Shown: positions 49,140 to 57,088 of the stretch, piece after piece
How the letters are laid out: the number at the start of each line of letters is the position of its first letter
Numbering within the stretch: the stretch's first letter is position 1
Assembly: GCA_035550375.1 (NCBI GenBank)
Contig: DASZPH010000061.1
Location: 62,001 to 126,000 of the forward strand
Direction: 5' to 3'
DNA length: 64,000 bases
Source of the DNA: DASSFG01 sp035550375
GTDB lineage: Bacteria; Planctomycetota; Planctomycetia; Pirellulales; JAICIG01
The notes under the pieces: model-generated
What the model saw: only the letters and a program-made list of their open reading frames with translations
Database searches by the model: none
Told to the model about the DNA's origin: nothing
Translations under genes and position numbers: made by a program

Positions 49140-50531
49140 TTAGTAGGCGTACGACCGATTGGTGTCGTCGAAGTCGAGGAACCACCAGCCGTCGTCCCAT
49201 TCCAGCGTCACCTTTCGCCAGCCGAGTGGCACCTGGGGATACGGATAGAAGGGGCCGATGTAAGGCCAGGCGGTCGGCGAGTACTGCCGCGGATAGGTAA
49301 CCCCGGCATAGTTCGGATGGGCCGCGTAGCTTGGCCAGGCGTAGTTCGGCATGTGCGGCTGATCGTAGTAAGCGGGCGCCACACCGGCCGCCACGCCCGG
49401 CACGTAGGCTGGCAGCGGGCCGCCGCCATTGACGGGCACCGGACCGGCAGCCGGCTCAGCGTCCATCGGGCCCTCAATGACTTCCTGGCGGCGTGCTACG
49501 TTCGCCCGGCCTTTCTTGCTTGGGGCGGCCTTCGAGCGGCTCGAAGAAGCGACCGCTTGAGCCGGGATCGGCTGGCCAAGCGGAGCACGCTTGATCTGCT
49601 GCACGGGAACGAGCGTGCCATCGGGCATTTCCATCATCGGAACCATACGCACCCGGCCGGCCTGCGTCGGCTGATTCCGCACGGTCGCCTGACGGGCGGC
49701 AACGTTGGTCTTGTTGCTCACGGTTTGCACCGTTCGCTGTTGGGCCGAGCGCCCCGCTTGATTGCACGTGACGCATCTCGACGAGGGCCGCGGCATGACC
49801 CTCGGCTCCGCCTCGGCGGACTCCGTGGCCTGAGGACGCGGGGCAGGTTGCGTGTTGCGGCGGAAAATCGTCCGCAGATTCGCGACCTGCTTGACCAACG
49901 AGTTCGGCGTTTCCTCAGCCGGTTCCAGCGACTCCGGGTAGACCGGGGCATCGCTATCAAGCGCCGGCTCCTGATGCGAGACTATCGAGCGCTTCGGTTT
50001 GGCCGATGCCACGTCATGGGCCCGCGGACGGGGCGCTTCAGCGGCCTTGACCGACGGGCGGCTAAACCACGACATCACCGACGGCTTGGTCTGGCGAACC
50101 GGGGTCTCCTGGGCTTCAGCGGTTGCCTCGGCCGGTTCCTCCGCCTCGCTTGGCGCGGCGGTTTCGACTTCGGCCTCCTGGGCTTGCGGCTGCGGCTCTT
50201 CCGTCTGATGAGCCAGCATCCGGGCCACCGGGTTGCGTGACTTTTTGGGCTCGACGCGCAGGTGGTCGACCACGTCGGCCACCTCGGGCACCTCCCCGGT
50301 CAGTTTCAAGGCGAGTGCCTTTTGTTCCTCGCTGCTGACCCTTCCCTCCAGCCAGGCCGTGCCGTCCTGGCACTTGATGACAAAGCTCGATCCGGACATC
50401 CGGCCGCTGCTTTTCAGCACGTCATGGATTTTGTGAGCGACCAGGTCGTTGTCTTGGACGTCTGCGGACGCGCAGACGGGCCACACGAGAGCAATCGTCG
50501 AGATCGCCCAGGCCACAATGAAGCGGCGCAT
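49140..50531 (-). CDS. BON-domain exported protein
   Basis: A 463-aa protein with a signal peptide (VAWAISTIALVWPVCASA) and an N-terminal BON domain (about 30-93: VAHKIHDVLKSSGRMSG, then GTAWLEGRVSSEEQKALAL). BON domains bind phospholipid membranes. The remainder is low-complexity Ala/Glu/Pro/Gln/Arg sequence, ending in a Pro/Tyr/Trp-rich tail (YPYPQVPLGWRKVTLEWDD). ATG 50531 has GGAGGGAGG about 7 nt upstream. Probably an envelope-localised structural protein of unknown role. Confidence 0.75.
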   Translation of the reverse strand: MRRFIVAWAISTIALVWPVCASADVQDNDLVAHKIHDVLKSSGRMSGSSFVIKCQDGTAWLEGRVSSEEQKALALKLTGEVPEVADVVDHLRVEPKKSRNPVARMLAHQTEEPQPQAQEAEVETAAPSEAEEPAEATAEAQETPVRQTKPSVMSWFSRPSVKAAEAPRPRAHDVASAKPKRSIVSHQEPALDSDAPVYPESLEPAEETPNSLVKQVANLRTIFRRNTQPAPRPQATESAEAEPRVMPRPSSRCVTCNQAGRSAQQRTVQTVSNKTNVAARQATVRNQPTQAGRVRMVPMMEMPDGTLVPVQQIKRAPLGQPIPAQAVASSSRSKAAPSKKGRANVARRQEVIEGPMDAEPAAGPVPVNGGGPLPAYVPGVAAGVAPAYYDQPHMPNYAWPSYAAHPNYAGVTYPRQYSPTAWPYIGPFYPYPQVPLGWRKVTLEWDDGWWFLDFDDTNRSYAY

Positions 50532-50846
50532 GCTTCCCTCCCTCCTATGGAATTCAGGCCACTAAAGCCTCAGGTTCAACACCAACGGCGCAGACCGGGT
50601 GGGCAGAGCAAGAGGGAGAGGTGGCGCGCAAGTCTGGTCTTGGCCCACCATGAGTTGCGAAATCCCCCCGCGCAACCCTGTGCCCGGCACCTTGTGCCTG
50701 ACTATAGGTTTCGGTTGCCAGCAGTTTCGAGGGGAAGCTTTTTTTCGATTTTAGGAATCCTGGCAAAGCTCGGCGATGTCGCGACTATCCGCAAGTATCC
50801 GGCGGTTCGCAATTTGCGCACGCCGCGTGATGCTCGGAGAATGCCG
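50532..50846. other. Intergenic region, no gene seen
   Basis: 315 bp between the BON gene (its upstream side) and the stop of the small membrane protein gene. It should contain the BON gene promoter. I recognise no gene, repeat or RNA. Confidence 0.4.
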
Positions 50847-51113
50847 TCAAAGCACGGTTGCCCGGAGGTCCCAGGTGGCCGTCAAAATCGTAACGGCCAG
50901 CACAACCCCGCTGAACATACAGGGGGCCGGGCCGATGATAAGTGATGCCATCGTCGCCAGACCAGCCAACCCCAGGCAACTGAGGAACAACCACTGGCAG
51001 CGCCCCTGCCGCAGCGATCCTTCCGCCAGCCGCACCAGACAGGCGCTGGCCAACGCCAAAAGCTGAACAAACGCCAGACAGCACAAGAAGACGACCGGGT
51101 CGAATTCGGGCAT
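50847..51113 (-). CDS. Small integral membrane protein (88 aa)
   Basis: An 88-aa protein with three hydrophobic segments: VVFLCCLAFVQLLALASACL, CQWLFLSCLGLAGLATMASL and APCMFSGVVLAVTILTATW. I do not recognise it. ATG 51113 (MPEFDP) is preferred; ATG 51137 is in frame. The further upstream in-frame stretch crosses repeats and is not likely coding. Confidence 0.5.
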   Translation of the reverse strand: MPEFDPVVFLCCLAFVQLLALASACLVRLAEGSLRQGRCQWLFLSCLGLAGLATMASLIIGPAPCMFSGVVLAVTILTATWDLRATVL

Positions 51114-51257
51114 GCGGAGCCGCTCCAAAGAATCCATTCTGTGGCGGGAAAAGCTGGGTCGAGTTTGCCAACCTCCTGTTGGCCGCCCCAACATAACCCA
51201 ATTGCGACTCTTGTGCCAATTCCGGTTGCGACTCGTGCCGACTCGGCGCGTCGGCTG

Positions 51258-51343
51258 GCCCCGCGCTTGCACGCGGGGCGGCCCAATACTAGCCCGCAGC
51301 ACAAACGAGGTAAGGCACGTCGAACGCCTCGCTTGCGAGTCGG
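51258..51343. repeat. Two adjacent hairpin-forming repeats
   Basis: GCCCCGCG-CTTGCA-CGCGGGGC (51258-51279) is a perfect 8-bp stem with a 6-nt loop. It is followed by ACTAGCCCGCAGCACAAACG (51288-51307) and CCTCGCTTGCGAGTCGG (51327-51343), diverged inverted arms related to the hairpin at 47989-48033. The remaining gap to 51527 holds no gene that I can see. Confidence 0.5.
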
Positions 51344-51526
51344 TTCCTGTCGGCCGGCGAACAACCCGGCTTAACGGCAGGCCGCGTCCGCCCGGATTGT
51401 AAATCTTACAATCCGCGTGAGGCATCGGCGGACAACCGATCGTGCGAGCCCCTCATCTTCAGCCGGCGACTCGTGGCCGCCGTCCGAACGGTCTGGGGGA
51501 AACGGCGGCCTGCGGGAACAGTGGAA

Positions 51527-51571
51527 CCGAAAGCTAAAAGGCCCGGAAAGGACACACGTCCTATCCGGGCC
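51527..51571 (-). terminator. Intrinsic terminator of the TlpA-like gene
   Basis: On the minus strand GGCCCGG-AT-AGGAC-GTGT-GTCCT-TT-CCGGGCC (51571-51540) folds with 12 paired bases and two small bulges, followed by TTTTAGCTTTC. It lies 54 bp past the gene stop. Confidence 0.85.
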
Positions 51572-51624
51572 CGCGCCCGATGCCCACCCCAGAATTTCGG
51601 TTGCGAACTGGAAAAGCCCACCAG

Positions 51625-53568
51625 CTATTTGCGGGTGTCAGCCGTTTGTTGCAGCAGCGCCTTGACCTCCCGGTCGATCTCGGCCGCGTTGATGCCGCGA
51701 TTGACGACCTTGCCGTCCTGATCCACCAACAGCATCGTGGGCAGCGTGAGCACGCCCAGCTCGTTGGCTAGTCGGCTGTCGAGTCCGCCGGGCTCAAAGA
51801 TGTGCGTCCACGGCAGAGTGTGCTTTTTCAGGTAAGCGGCAACATCTTCCTTTTTGTTGTCGAGGCTGATGCTGACAACGGTGAAACCGTCCTTGCCGTA
51901 CTTAGCGACCGCGTCCTTGATCGTCTCCAGATCGGCCTTGCAGGGCTCGCACCAGGTCGCCCAATACTGAATCAGCACCACTTTCTTGCGAAACTGGGAA
52001 AGATCGACGGTCTTGCCCGTGAGCCCCGCACCGTGGAACTTCAGAATCTTGCCGACCGAGTCGAGCCGGGTGATGGCGCCAGCGGCCTTGGCAGCCGAGG
52101 CCGACTTGGGAAACTGGTCAACGATCTGGCCGTACCACTTTTTGGCTTCTTCTTCCTCACCCGAGAACTCTTCGTTGGTGCCGAGTTGCAGCATCGCCTC
52201 GGCGGTGTCGGCACTCTGGGGATAATCGGCCACGTACTTTTTCAGGTTCTTCAGCCATTTTTTCTGGACCTGGGGAAAATCGATCTTCTCGTCGCTTTGC
52301 AGTTCGCGGTTGTAAAGGGCCGTGATATAGCGAAACTGCACGTAGGCGGCCAGATCCTCGCTCCCCGGCTCCTGTGCCAGCTTCGCATGCAGTGCTTTCA
52401 AACGATCGGTGCCGTCGGGCATGACGCCGGTTTGCACAGACGCACTGATCGTCTCGGCTAGGCTCCGCAACCATTGAGCTCGATCTTCGGCGGTGGGCGC
52501 GGATTCGGCGATTTTCTCAAGCACGTCGCAGCGCTCTGCCGCATTCGCCGCTTGCACTTCCGGCGTTCCGTGCGTCGACTGTTGATCGAGCTGTTCCAGC
52601 TTCTGCAGGAGTTCCTGCATCTGCTGGCTCAAACCGCTGTCGGTGCCGGCACCGGGACGAGTCCGGGCGAAGGGCTGAAAGAACGGGGCGGCGGCAAGCT
52701 CACTTTTAGTGTCGAGCAGAGAAGGGCTGTCGATCAGCTTCCAGATGTCGCCAACTTGGACGAGCGTTCCTACCACCACCTGGCCAGGTTTGCCGTCGGT
52801 TTCGACCATCGAAATGACGTTTTCATAGCAGATCAGGTCGTTCGTCGATTCGTCGGTTCCGGCCGGCACCAGCCCAGGCCGCGTGCCGCCGAACTGCAGC
52901 CAAACCGATTTGGCTGAGAGGCCTTTCTGCTTCCGCGCGTTCGACTTAAAGGCGGCCGGCGCTTGTTCGATTTTCTCGCGCAGCGACTTTTGCCTCTCCG
53001 GACCGAGCCCTAGCCCCTTAAGTTCCTCACCGGTCAGCAGGAGCCGCTCAAAACGCCTGGCGTCGTGGCTGGCCAATGCGGCAACCGCTTCCGCGCTGAC
53101 CTCTTCGGCTGAGATCCTTTTCCACTCGTCGACGGTGCCGTCTTCGTCATGGTCGAGCGCCCAACGGGTGCCGGCCGTGTTCAGCCAGCGGTACTGGTCG
53201 GCCTTGCCGTTGAAATTCGAGTCGATATCTCGGTAGATCTCGATTCCCTCGTTGTAGTAGCACCAAAGATCGACGACGTTGTCCTTGTTGGAGTCGATGA
53301 ACTGCCGCAAGACCTGGCCGGCAGGCCCGCGAACCACCCAGCCCGTTTTGCCGTCAATGGATTCTGCCTTGATCGTGCATTTTGACAGGTCTGAATCGTT
53401 GGCCCGTTCGAACTCGACGTCGGCCTGCACCGGGGTGAGCTTGAGCGCCTGTTCCGCGGTGGGCGTGGCCGCCGCCAGGGTCGGGCTTGTCGAAGCCGCC
53501 AGCAGCCCGGTCAACGTTGCCGACAGAAGAGTGAAAGTGAGGTGGACTCCATCGTCACGAAATCGCAT
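51625..53568 (-). CDS. TlpA-like thioredoxin protein with EF-hand-like loops
   Basis: A 647-aa exported protein (signal peptide FTLLSATLTGLLAASTSPTLA). Region 92-147 has three Asp/Asn-rich loops: DSNKDNVVD (92-100), DSNFNGKAD (116-124), DHDEDGTVD (139-147), resembling calcium-binding repeats. A middle helical part follows (about 190-500, with TPR-like ADYPQSADTAEAMLQLG). The C-terminal domain is a TlpA/ResA-type thioredoxin with WCEPC at 539-543 and the cis-Pro in TLPT near 610, typical of periplasmic disulfide reductases. ATG 53568 with AGGAAG upstream. Partners unknown. Confidence 0.85.
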   Translation of the reverse strand: MRFRDDGVHLTFTLLSATLTGLLAASTSPTLAAATPTAEQALKLTPVQADVEFERANDSDLSKCTIKAESIDGKTGWVVRGPAGQVLRQFIDSNKDNVVDLWCYYNEGIEIYRDIDSNFNGKADQYRWLNTAGTRWALDHDEDGTVDEWKRISAEEVSAEAVAALASHDARRFERLLLTGEELKGLGLGPERQKSLREKIEQAPAAFKSNARKQKGLSAKSVWLQFGGTRPGLVPAGTDESTNDLICYENVISMVETDGKPGQVVVGTLVQVGDIWKLIDSPSLLDTKSELAAAPFFQPFARTRPGAGTDSGLSQQMQELLQKLEQLDQQSTHGTPEVQAANAAERCDVLEKIAESAPTAEDRAQWLRSLAETISASVQTGVMPDGTDRLKALHAKLAQEPGSEDLAAYVQFRYITALYNRELQSDEKIDFPQVQKKWLKNLKKYVADYPQSADTAEAMLQLGTNEEFSGEEEEAKKWYGQIVDQFPKSASAAKAAGAITRLDSVGKILKFHGAGLTGKTVDLSQFRKKVVLIQYWATWCEPCKADLETIKDAVAKYGKDGFTVVSISLDNKKEDVAAYLKKHTLPWTHIFEPGGLDSRLANELGVLTLPTMLLVDQDGKVVNRGINAAEIDREVKALLQQTADTRK

Positions 53569-53751
53569 CGACGCGCTTCCTTTCCTGTCTTGGGGGCTAC
53601 CAAGGGCTTTTGAACAGAGGCAGCCAAAAATCCTGTTGGTGCTCCGTGCTTTCACGGCCCGAGTTCGGTGTCGAACTTTTTCGGCCGGGCGGGAGCGGTA
53701 ACATGAATTGAGTTGCCCGGTTTTTCCGGTATTAACGAACACTTGCCCCAT

Positions 53752-53779
53752 TTGACAGTCGTTGTTGCGTCCCTAGAAT
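53752..53779 (+). promoter_or_regulatory. Sigma-70-type promoter of the tRNA unit
   Basis: TTGACA (53752-53757), 16-bp spacer and TAGAAT (53774-53779). It lies about 38 bp upstream of tRNA-Ile, so transcription would start near 53786. Confidence 0.65.
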
Positions 53780-53816
53780 GCGTTGTTTACGCTTTTCGTG
53801 CTAGTTTGGTTTATTC

Positions 53817-53890
53817 GGGCGCATAGCTCAGTTGGTTAGAGCGCAGCCCTGATAAGGCTGAGGTCCCAAGTTCGAATCTTGGTGCGCCCA
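53817..53890 (+). tRNA. tRNA-Ile (anticodon GAT)
   Basis: 74 nt including discriminator A. Acceptor arm GGGCGCA/TGCGCCC, D-arm GCTCAGTTGGTTAGAGC, anticodon loop CTGATAA reads GAT, T-arm GTTCGAATC. The 3' CCA is not encoded. Confidence 0.97.
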
Positions 53891-53898
53891 CTTGGAAG

Positions 53899-53927
53899 CC
53901 CTTTCCCTCCGGGGGAGGGCTTAGGGC
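53899..53927. repeat. CCCTC palindromic repeat, copy 4
   Basis: CCCTTTCCCTCCGGGGGAGG then GCTTAGGGCG, an imperfect palindrome of the CCCTC family in the 169-bp spacer between the tRNAs. Confidence 0.5.
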
Positions 53928-54059
53928 GTGTCGCGATGCCCCGGCATTCCCATCGCAGGCCGTTCTCCTGGCATTGGGACGCGAGGATCGTAAGATTGGT
54001 CAGCGCGCAAAGCGACGCAAAACGCCGCGCCTTGTCACAGGAGTGAGAGGCCCGCAGTT

Positions 54060-54132
54060 GGGGACGTAGCTCAATTGGGAGAGCACCGGCTTTGCAAGCC
54101 GGGGGTTGGCGGTTCGATCCCGCTCGTCTCCA
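54060..54132 (+). tRNA. tRNA-Ala (anticodon TGC)
   Basis: 73 nt. Acceptor arm GGGGACG pairs with CGTCTCC (one G-U), anticodon loop TTTGCAA reads TGC, T-arm GTTCGATCC. Follows tRNA-Ile by 169 bp. Confidence 0.97.
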
Positions 54133-54138
54133 CTCTCG

Positions 54139-54174
54139 ACAACCCGTTAACAGCAAGTCAGCGGGTTGTTTTCT
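54139..54174 (+). terminator. Terminator after tRNA-Ala
   Basis: ACAACCCG (54139-54146) pairs with CGGGTTGT (54162-54169) around a 15-nt loop, followed by TTTCT. It closes the tRNA-Ile/tRNA-Ala transcript. Confidence 0.65.
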
Positions 54175-54346
54175 CTGACATTCCAAGGGCTTGCGTCGCC
54201 GGCGCCGTGTGGTCCCGCCGCTCGCCTGCCATTTTCTCAGCAAATGACTCGGTTGCGCCACGCTGGCCAGATTTTGGTGCAACCATGCGTGCAACGAGAT
54301 TCGGCCGGTAGCTGTCGCTGGTCCGAGTGGCCACGTCCCACTCGGT
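54158..54346 (-). pseudogene. Possible C-terminal remnant of an integrase
   Basis: An open stretch of 62 codons between in-frame stops at 54349-54347 and 54160-54158 on the minus strand. It contains NLVARMVAPKSGQRGATESF and QALGMSEKTTR, which resemble the variable C-terminal tails of planctomycete tyrosine recombinases. It ends 26 bp from tRNA-Ala, the usual integrase attachment side. No catalytic domain remains. The 364-bp gap holds nothing else I can support. Confidence 0.3.
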
Positions 54347-54496
54347 TCACTCTCGGCCAGCTTGCTGGCGTCCACGATTGTGTTGACCACGAGCCCCGCA
54401 GCCCGCGTGGGGTGCTTGCCGCACGCTGGTCTTTCAGAGGCGGCTCGGCAAGCGCCGACGGGGCGGGTGTCTGCTTTCTGCGCACCCAGCCGCTTG

Positions 54497-55081
54497 CTAC
54501 TCAGTCGGATCCGCTTGCGATTGTTCCTGATCGCTTTGATAGCAGCTATCGTGCGACCATTTGTCGTCATGTAAATGAAAACGTTCACTCGGTCCGGTTG
54601 GTGGCTTGCCGGAAAGAGACGCTGGTGCCTGGGCGAGGGGCAAGTTGCAAATCGCGCACAGATGTTCTTCGCGGCATTTCTCGTGGCATACCACGTCGAT
54701 CTCATTGAGTCTGGACTGCCATTTCGAGTCGGGGTCCAACCGCCCGCCTCCGCCGGCGGCTTTCGACAACTTGCCGTCTACGAAAAAAGCGATGATATCG
54801 TCACCCCATACTATTGGCTTCCCGCAAATAGGACAGGGGTGCGCGTCGGCGATGAATTTGCGAGCCGCAATGCAGGCCTCGTGGCCGCAGTCCTCGTTCT
54901 TGCACGGCCCTCCGAAGTGGCCGGGTGTGTGCGTTGGGTCGCCCACCACGACGACCGGGTCGCCAGCGGGTGCGTCGGTGACCATGGTCACCTGTGCAGA
55001 CGCGGTTCCTTGTTGCGGCGTACTCTTCCCGCAACCAACGCCCAGGCAAAGTACGACGATGGCGATGCTGGAGTGTTTCAC
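54497..55081 (-). CDS. Cys-rich lipoprotein (194 aa), possible zinc binding
   Basis: A 194-aa protein with lipobox LGVGC (Cys 17). The mature part contains CKNEDCGHEAC, CPICGKPI, CHEKCREEHLC and CAICNLPL, four Cys/His clusters arranged like paired zinc knuckles. The C-terminus is Gln/Ser-rich. I do not recognise the family. The start is GTG 55081 with AAGGGAA upstream, as no ATG opens the lipobox. A metal-related envelope role is possible. Confidence 0.7.
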   Translation of the reverse strand: MKHSSIAIVVLCLGVGCGKSTPQQGTASAQVTMVTDAPAGDPVVVVGDPTHTPGHFGGPCKNEDCGHEACIAARKFIADAHPCPICGKPIVWGDDIIAFFVDGKLSKAAGGGGRLDPDSKWQSRLNEIDVVCHEKCREEHLCAICNLPLAQAPASLSGKPPTGPSERFHLHDDKWSHDSCYQSDQEQSQADPTE

Positions 55082-55572
55082 AGTTCTTTCCCTTGGTGAC
55101 TGGAAGTAGGGCAGTCAAACGGCCAGTCATCCTAACACACCCACGGTTACACGGGCGAGCAAAACTTCCGTTCTTCTCCGTTCTTCGCCGGTCGAGGAGC
55201 CGCGCGCGGATACGCCTTTTTAGGGGATTCAGGGGCGGCCGGTCGGAAGTGGTAATCGGCCAGCCCACCCGCCGGCTGACTCCCCGGAGCATGGCAGGAA
55301 CACCGCCCGTTGCCTAAGCATCAAGATCCTTGGCGCCTTCCTTGCGATCTCTTAACGCCGTAACCCGCGTCGCCGCCGGTTCCACCAACTTCCGTGTCGC
55401 TACTCGCTTCGCGGACCAGAAGAAGCCATAATGTTCGGTGGACACCGGCAATCGAGGTCCACACCCCCGCGCCGGGTTTCGCGAAGATTGAACCCTCCCC
55501 GCCCAATTTCCCGCCCTAGTGGCTCATATTGGCGTCCCCCCAAATGCCTCGGCGCCACGGTTTGCCGCAACT
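55082..55572. other. Intergenic region between the lipoprotein and RND adaptor 2
   Basis: 491 bp without convincing coding sequence. It should contain both divergent promoters. No repeat or RNA was recognised. Confidence 0.4.
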
Positions 55573-56958
55573 ATGATCTCGAAGATGGCGGATTCACCAG
55601 CTCAGGCCACGCCCGATCTTCGCCAGGAAATGGTGACACCTGTTCGACCCGCTCAAACGGGCGCGTCTGGCCACCAGGAACCGCCCGCCCTGGAAAACCT
55701 CGCGATCGCTCATGGGAAAGATCCCGTTGTGAGCTCCGCTCCAGCACGGGCGGGAAAATGGGGCGCGTTGCTCCGGCTGGTCTTTTTTGTGGCGGCGGGG
55801 CTCGCCGTTTATGACGGCTGGCCGTGGATCGCTCCCTGGATGTCGCTCGTGGGCCGCAAGCCGATTGAGAAGCCTCGCCAGCGAGTCGTCCCCGTCGTGA
55901 CGGCCACCGTTCGCCAGGGCGATATGGATCTCTATCTCAACGGCTTGGGAACGATCACGGCCTTTTATACCGTAACCGTTCGCAGCCGTGTCGAGGGGCA
56001 GCTCGTCGGGGTGCACTTCACCGAAGGCCAACTCGTCAAGGAGGGCGATCTGCTGGCGGAAATCGATGCTCGGCCTTTCGAGGTTCAGCTCGCCCAGGCC
56101 CAGGGACAGCTCGAGCGCGATCGGGCCACGCTCAAGGTCAACAAGCTCAGCCTGGCCCGCTACCAGGAATTACTCAAGACGCGCTCCATCACGCCCCAGC
56201 AGATCGACGAACAGGTGGCGCTGGTCGACCAGATGGAAGGCGCCATTCGCACCGACCTGGCGGCCGTCGACAACGCCGAGTTGCAACTGACCTACTCTCG
56301 GATCACCGCCCCCATCAGCGGCCGCATCGGCCTGAGGTTGATCGACCCGGGGAACATGGTGCGGGCCAACGAAACGAACGGCATTGCGGTGATCACGCAG
56401 TTGCAGCCGATCGCGCTCGTGTTCACCGTTCCGCAAGACAACATTTCGCTCGTGCAACGCAAAGCCAACAGCGGTGAGACGCTGACGGTCGAGGCGTACG
56501 ACCGCGACTTCAAGAACAAGCTGGCCACCGGAAAACTGCTGGCGATCGACAACCAGGTCGACTCGACGACCGGCACGATCCGCCTGAAAGCGGTCTTTGA
56601 GAACCGGGACAACATGCTCTTTCCGAACCAGTTCGTGAACGCGCGGTTGATGATCGACCAGGAGCGAAACGCCGTTATCGCGCCGTCGGCCGCCGTGCAG
56701 CGAGGCCCCGACTTCGACTTTGTTTACCTCGTCAAGGACGACGAAACGGTCGACCTGCGGCAGGTAGAGATCGGTCCGATGGAAGGGGACCAGACGGTGA
56801 TCAAAAGCGGCCTGGCGCCAGGCGACCTCGTTGTCACCGACGGCGTCGACAAGTTGCAGAAGGACGCGAAGATCAGCACCAAGAAAAGAGGGGCTCAAAG
56901 TACAACGGCAGACGGGGGCGCTTCCCACTCGACTGCCAAGGGCAAGCCGGAAGCATGA
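55573..56958 (+). CDS. RND efflux adaptor, MdtA-like (system 2)
   Basis: A 461-aa adaptor with a long N-terminal cytosolic tail (about 60 residues) before the anchor (LLRLVFFVAAGLAVYDGW). Then the lipoyl half (TVRSRVEGQLVGVHFTEGQL), helical hairpin (LARYQELLKTRSITPQQIDE), second lipoyl half (LTYSRITAPISGRIGLRLID), barrel and membrane-proximal domain (FDFVYLVKDDETVDLRQVEI). The tail length is unusual. ATG 55573 or 55585; GTG 55519 is less likely. It works with the pump at 57089, 130 bp downstream. Confidence 0.9.
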   Translation: MISKMADSPAQATPDLRQEMVTPVRPAQTGASGHQEPPALENLAIAHGKDPVVSSAPARAGKWGALLRLVFFVAAGLAVYDGWPWIAPWMSLVGRKPIEKPRQRVVPVVTATVRQGDMDLYLNGLGTITAFYTVTVRSRVEGQLVGVHFTEGQLVKEGDLLAEIDARPFEVQLAQAQGQLERDRATLKVNKLSLARYQELLKTRSITPQQIDEQVALVDQMEGAIRTDLAAVDNAELQLTYSRITAPISGRIGLRLIDPGNMVRANETNGIAVITQLQPIALVFTVPQDNISLVQRKANSGETLTVEAYDRDFKNKLATGKLLAIDNQVDSTTGTIRLKAVFENRDNMLFPNQFVNARLMIDQERNAVIAPSAAVQRGPDFDFVYLVKDDETVDLRQVEIGPMEGDQTVIKSGLAPGDLVVTDGVDKLQKDAKISTKKRGAQSTTADGGASHSTAKGKPEA

Positions 56959-57088
56959 ACGGCGGCCCTTGGTCGAAAGAAGCCGCGCAACGCCGGTGGC
57001 TTCGAGGCCGCATTTTGGCTGCCACGGACGGGTAACCGTCACGTAGAATAGGCCCCGTCTCCGCGTCTGGCGTCCAGCGACCACCGAA

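Noticed and set aside
51114..51425. In-frame upstream extension of the small membrane protein
   Set aside because: It runs through intergenic hairpins and encodes Arg-rich sequence; the hydrophobic protein starts near 51113.
53836..54705. A long minus-strand reading frame including GSNRQPPACKAGALPIELRP and RTKIRTWDLSLIRAAL
   Set aside because: The protein sequence is the antisense translation of tRNA-Ala and tRNA-Ile. It is a known annotation artefact type.
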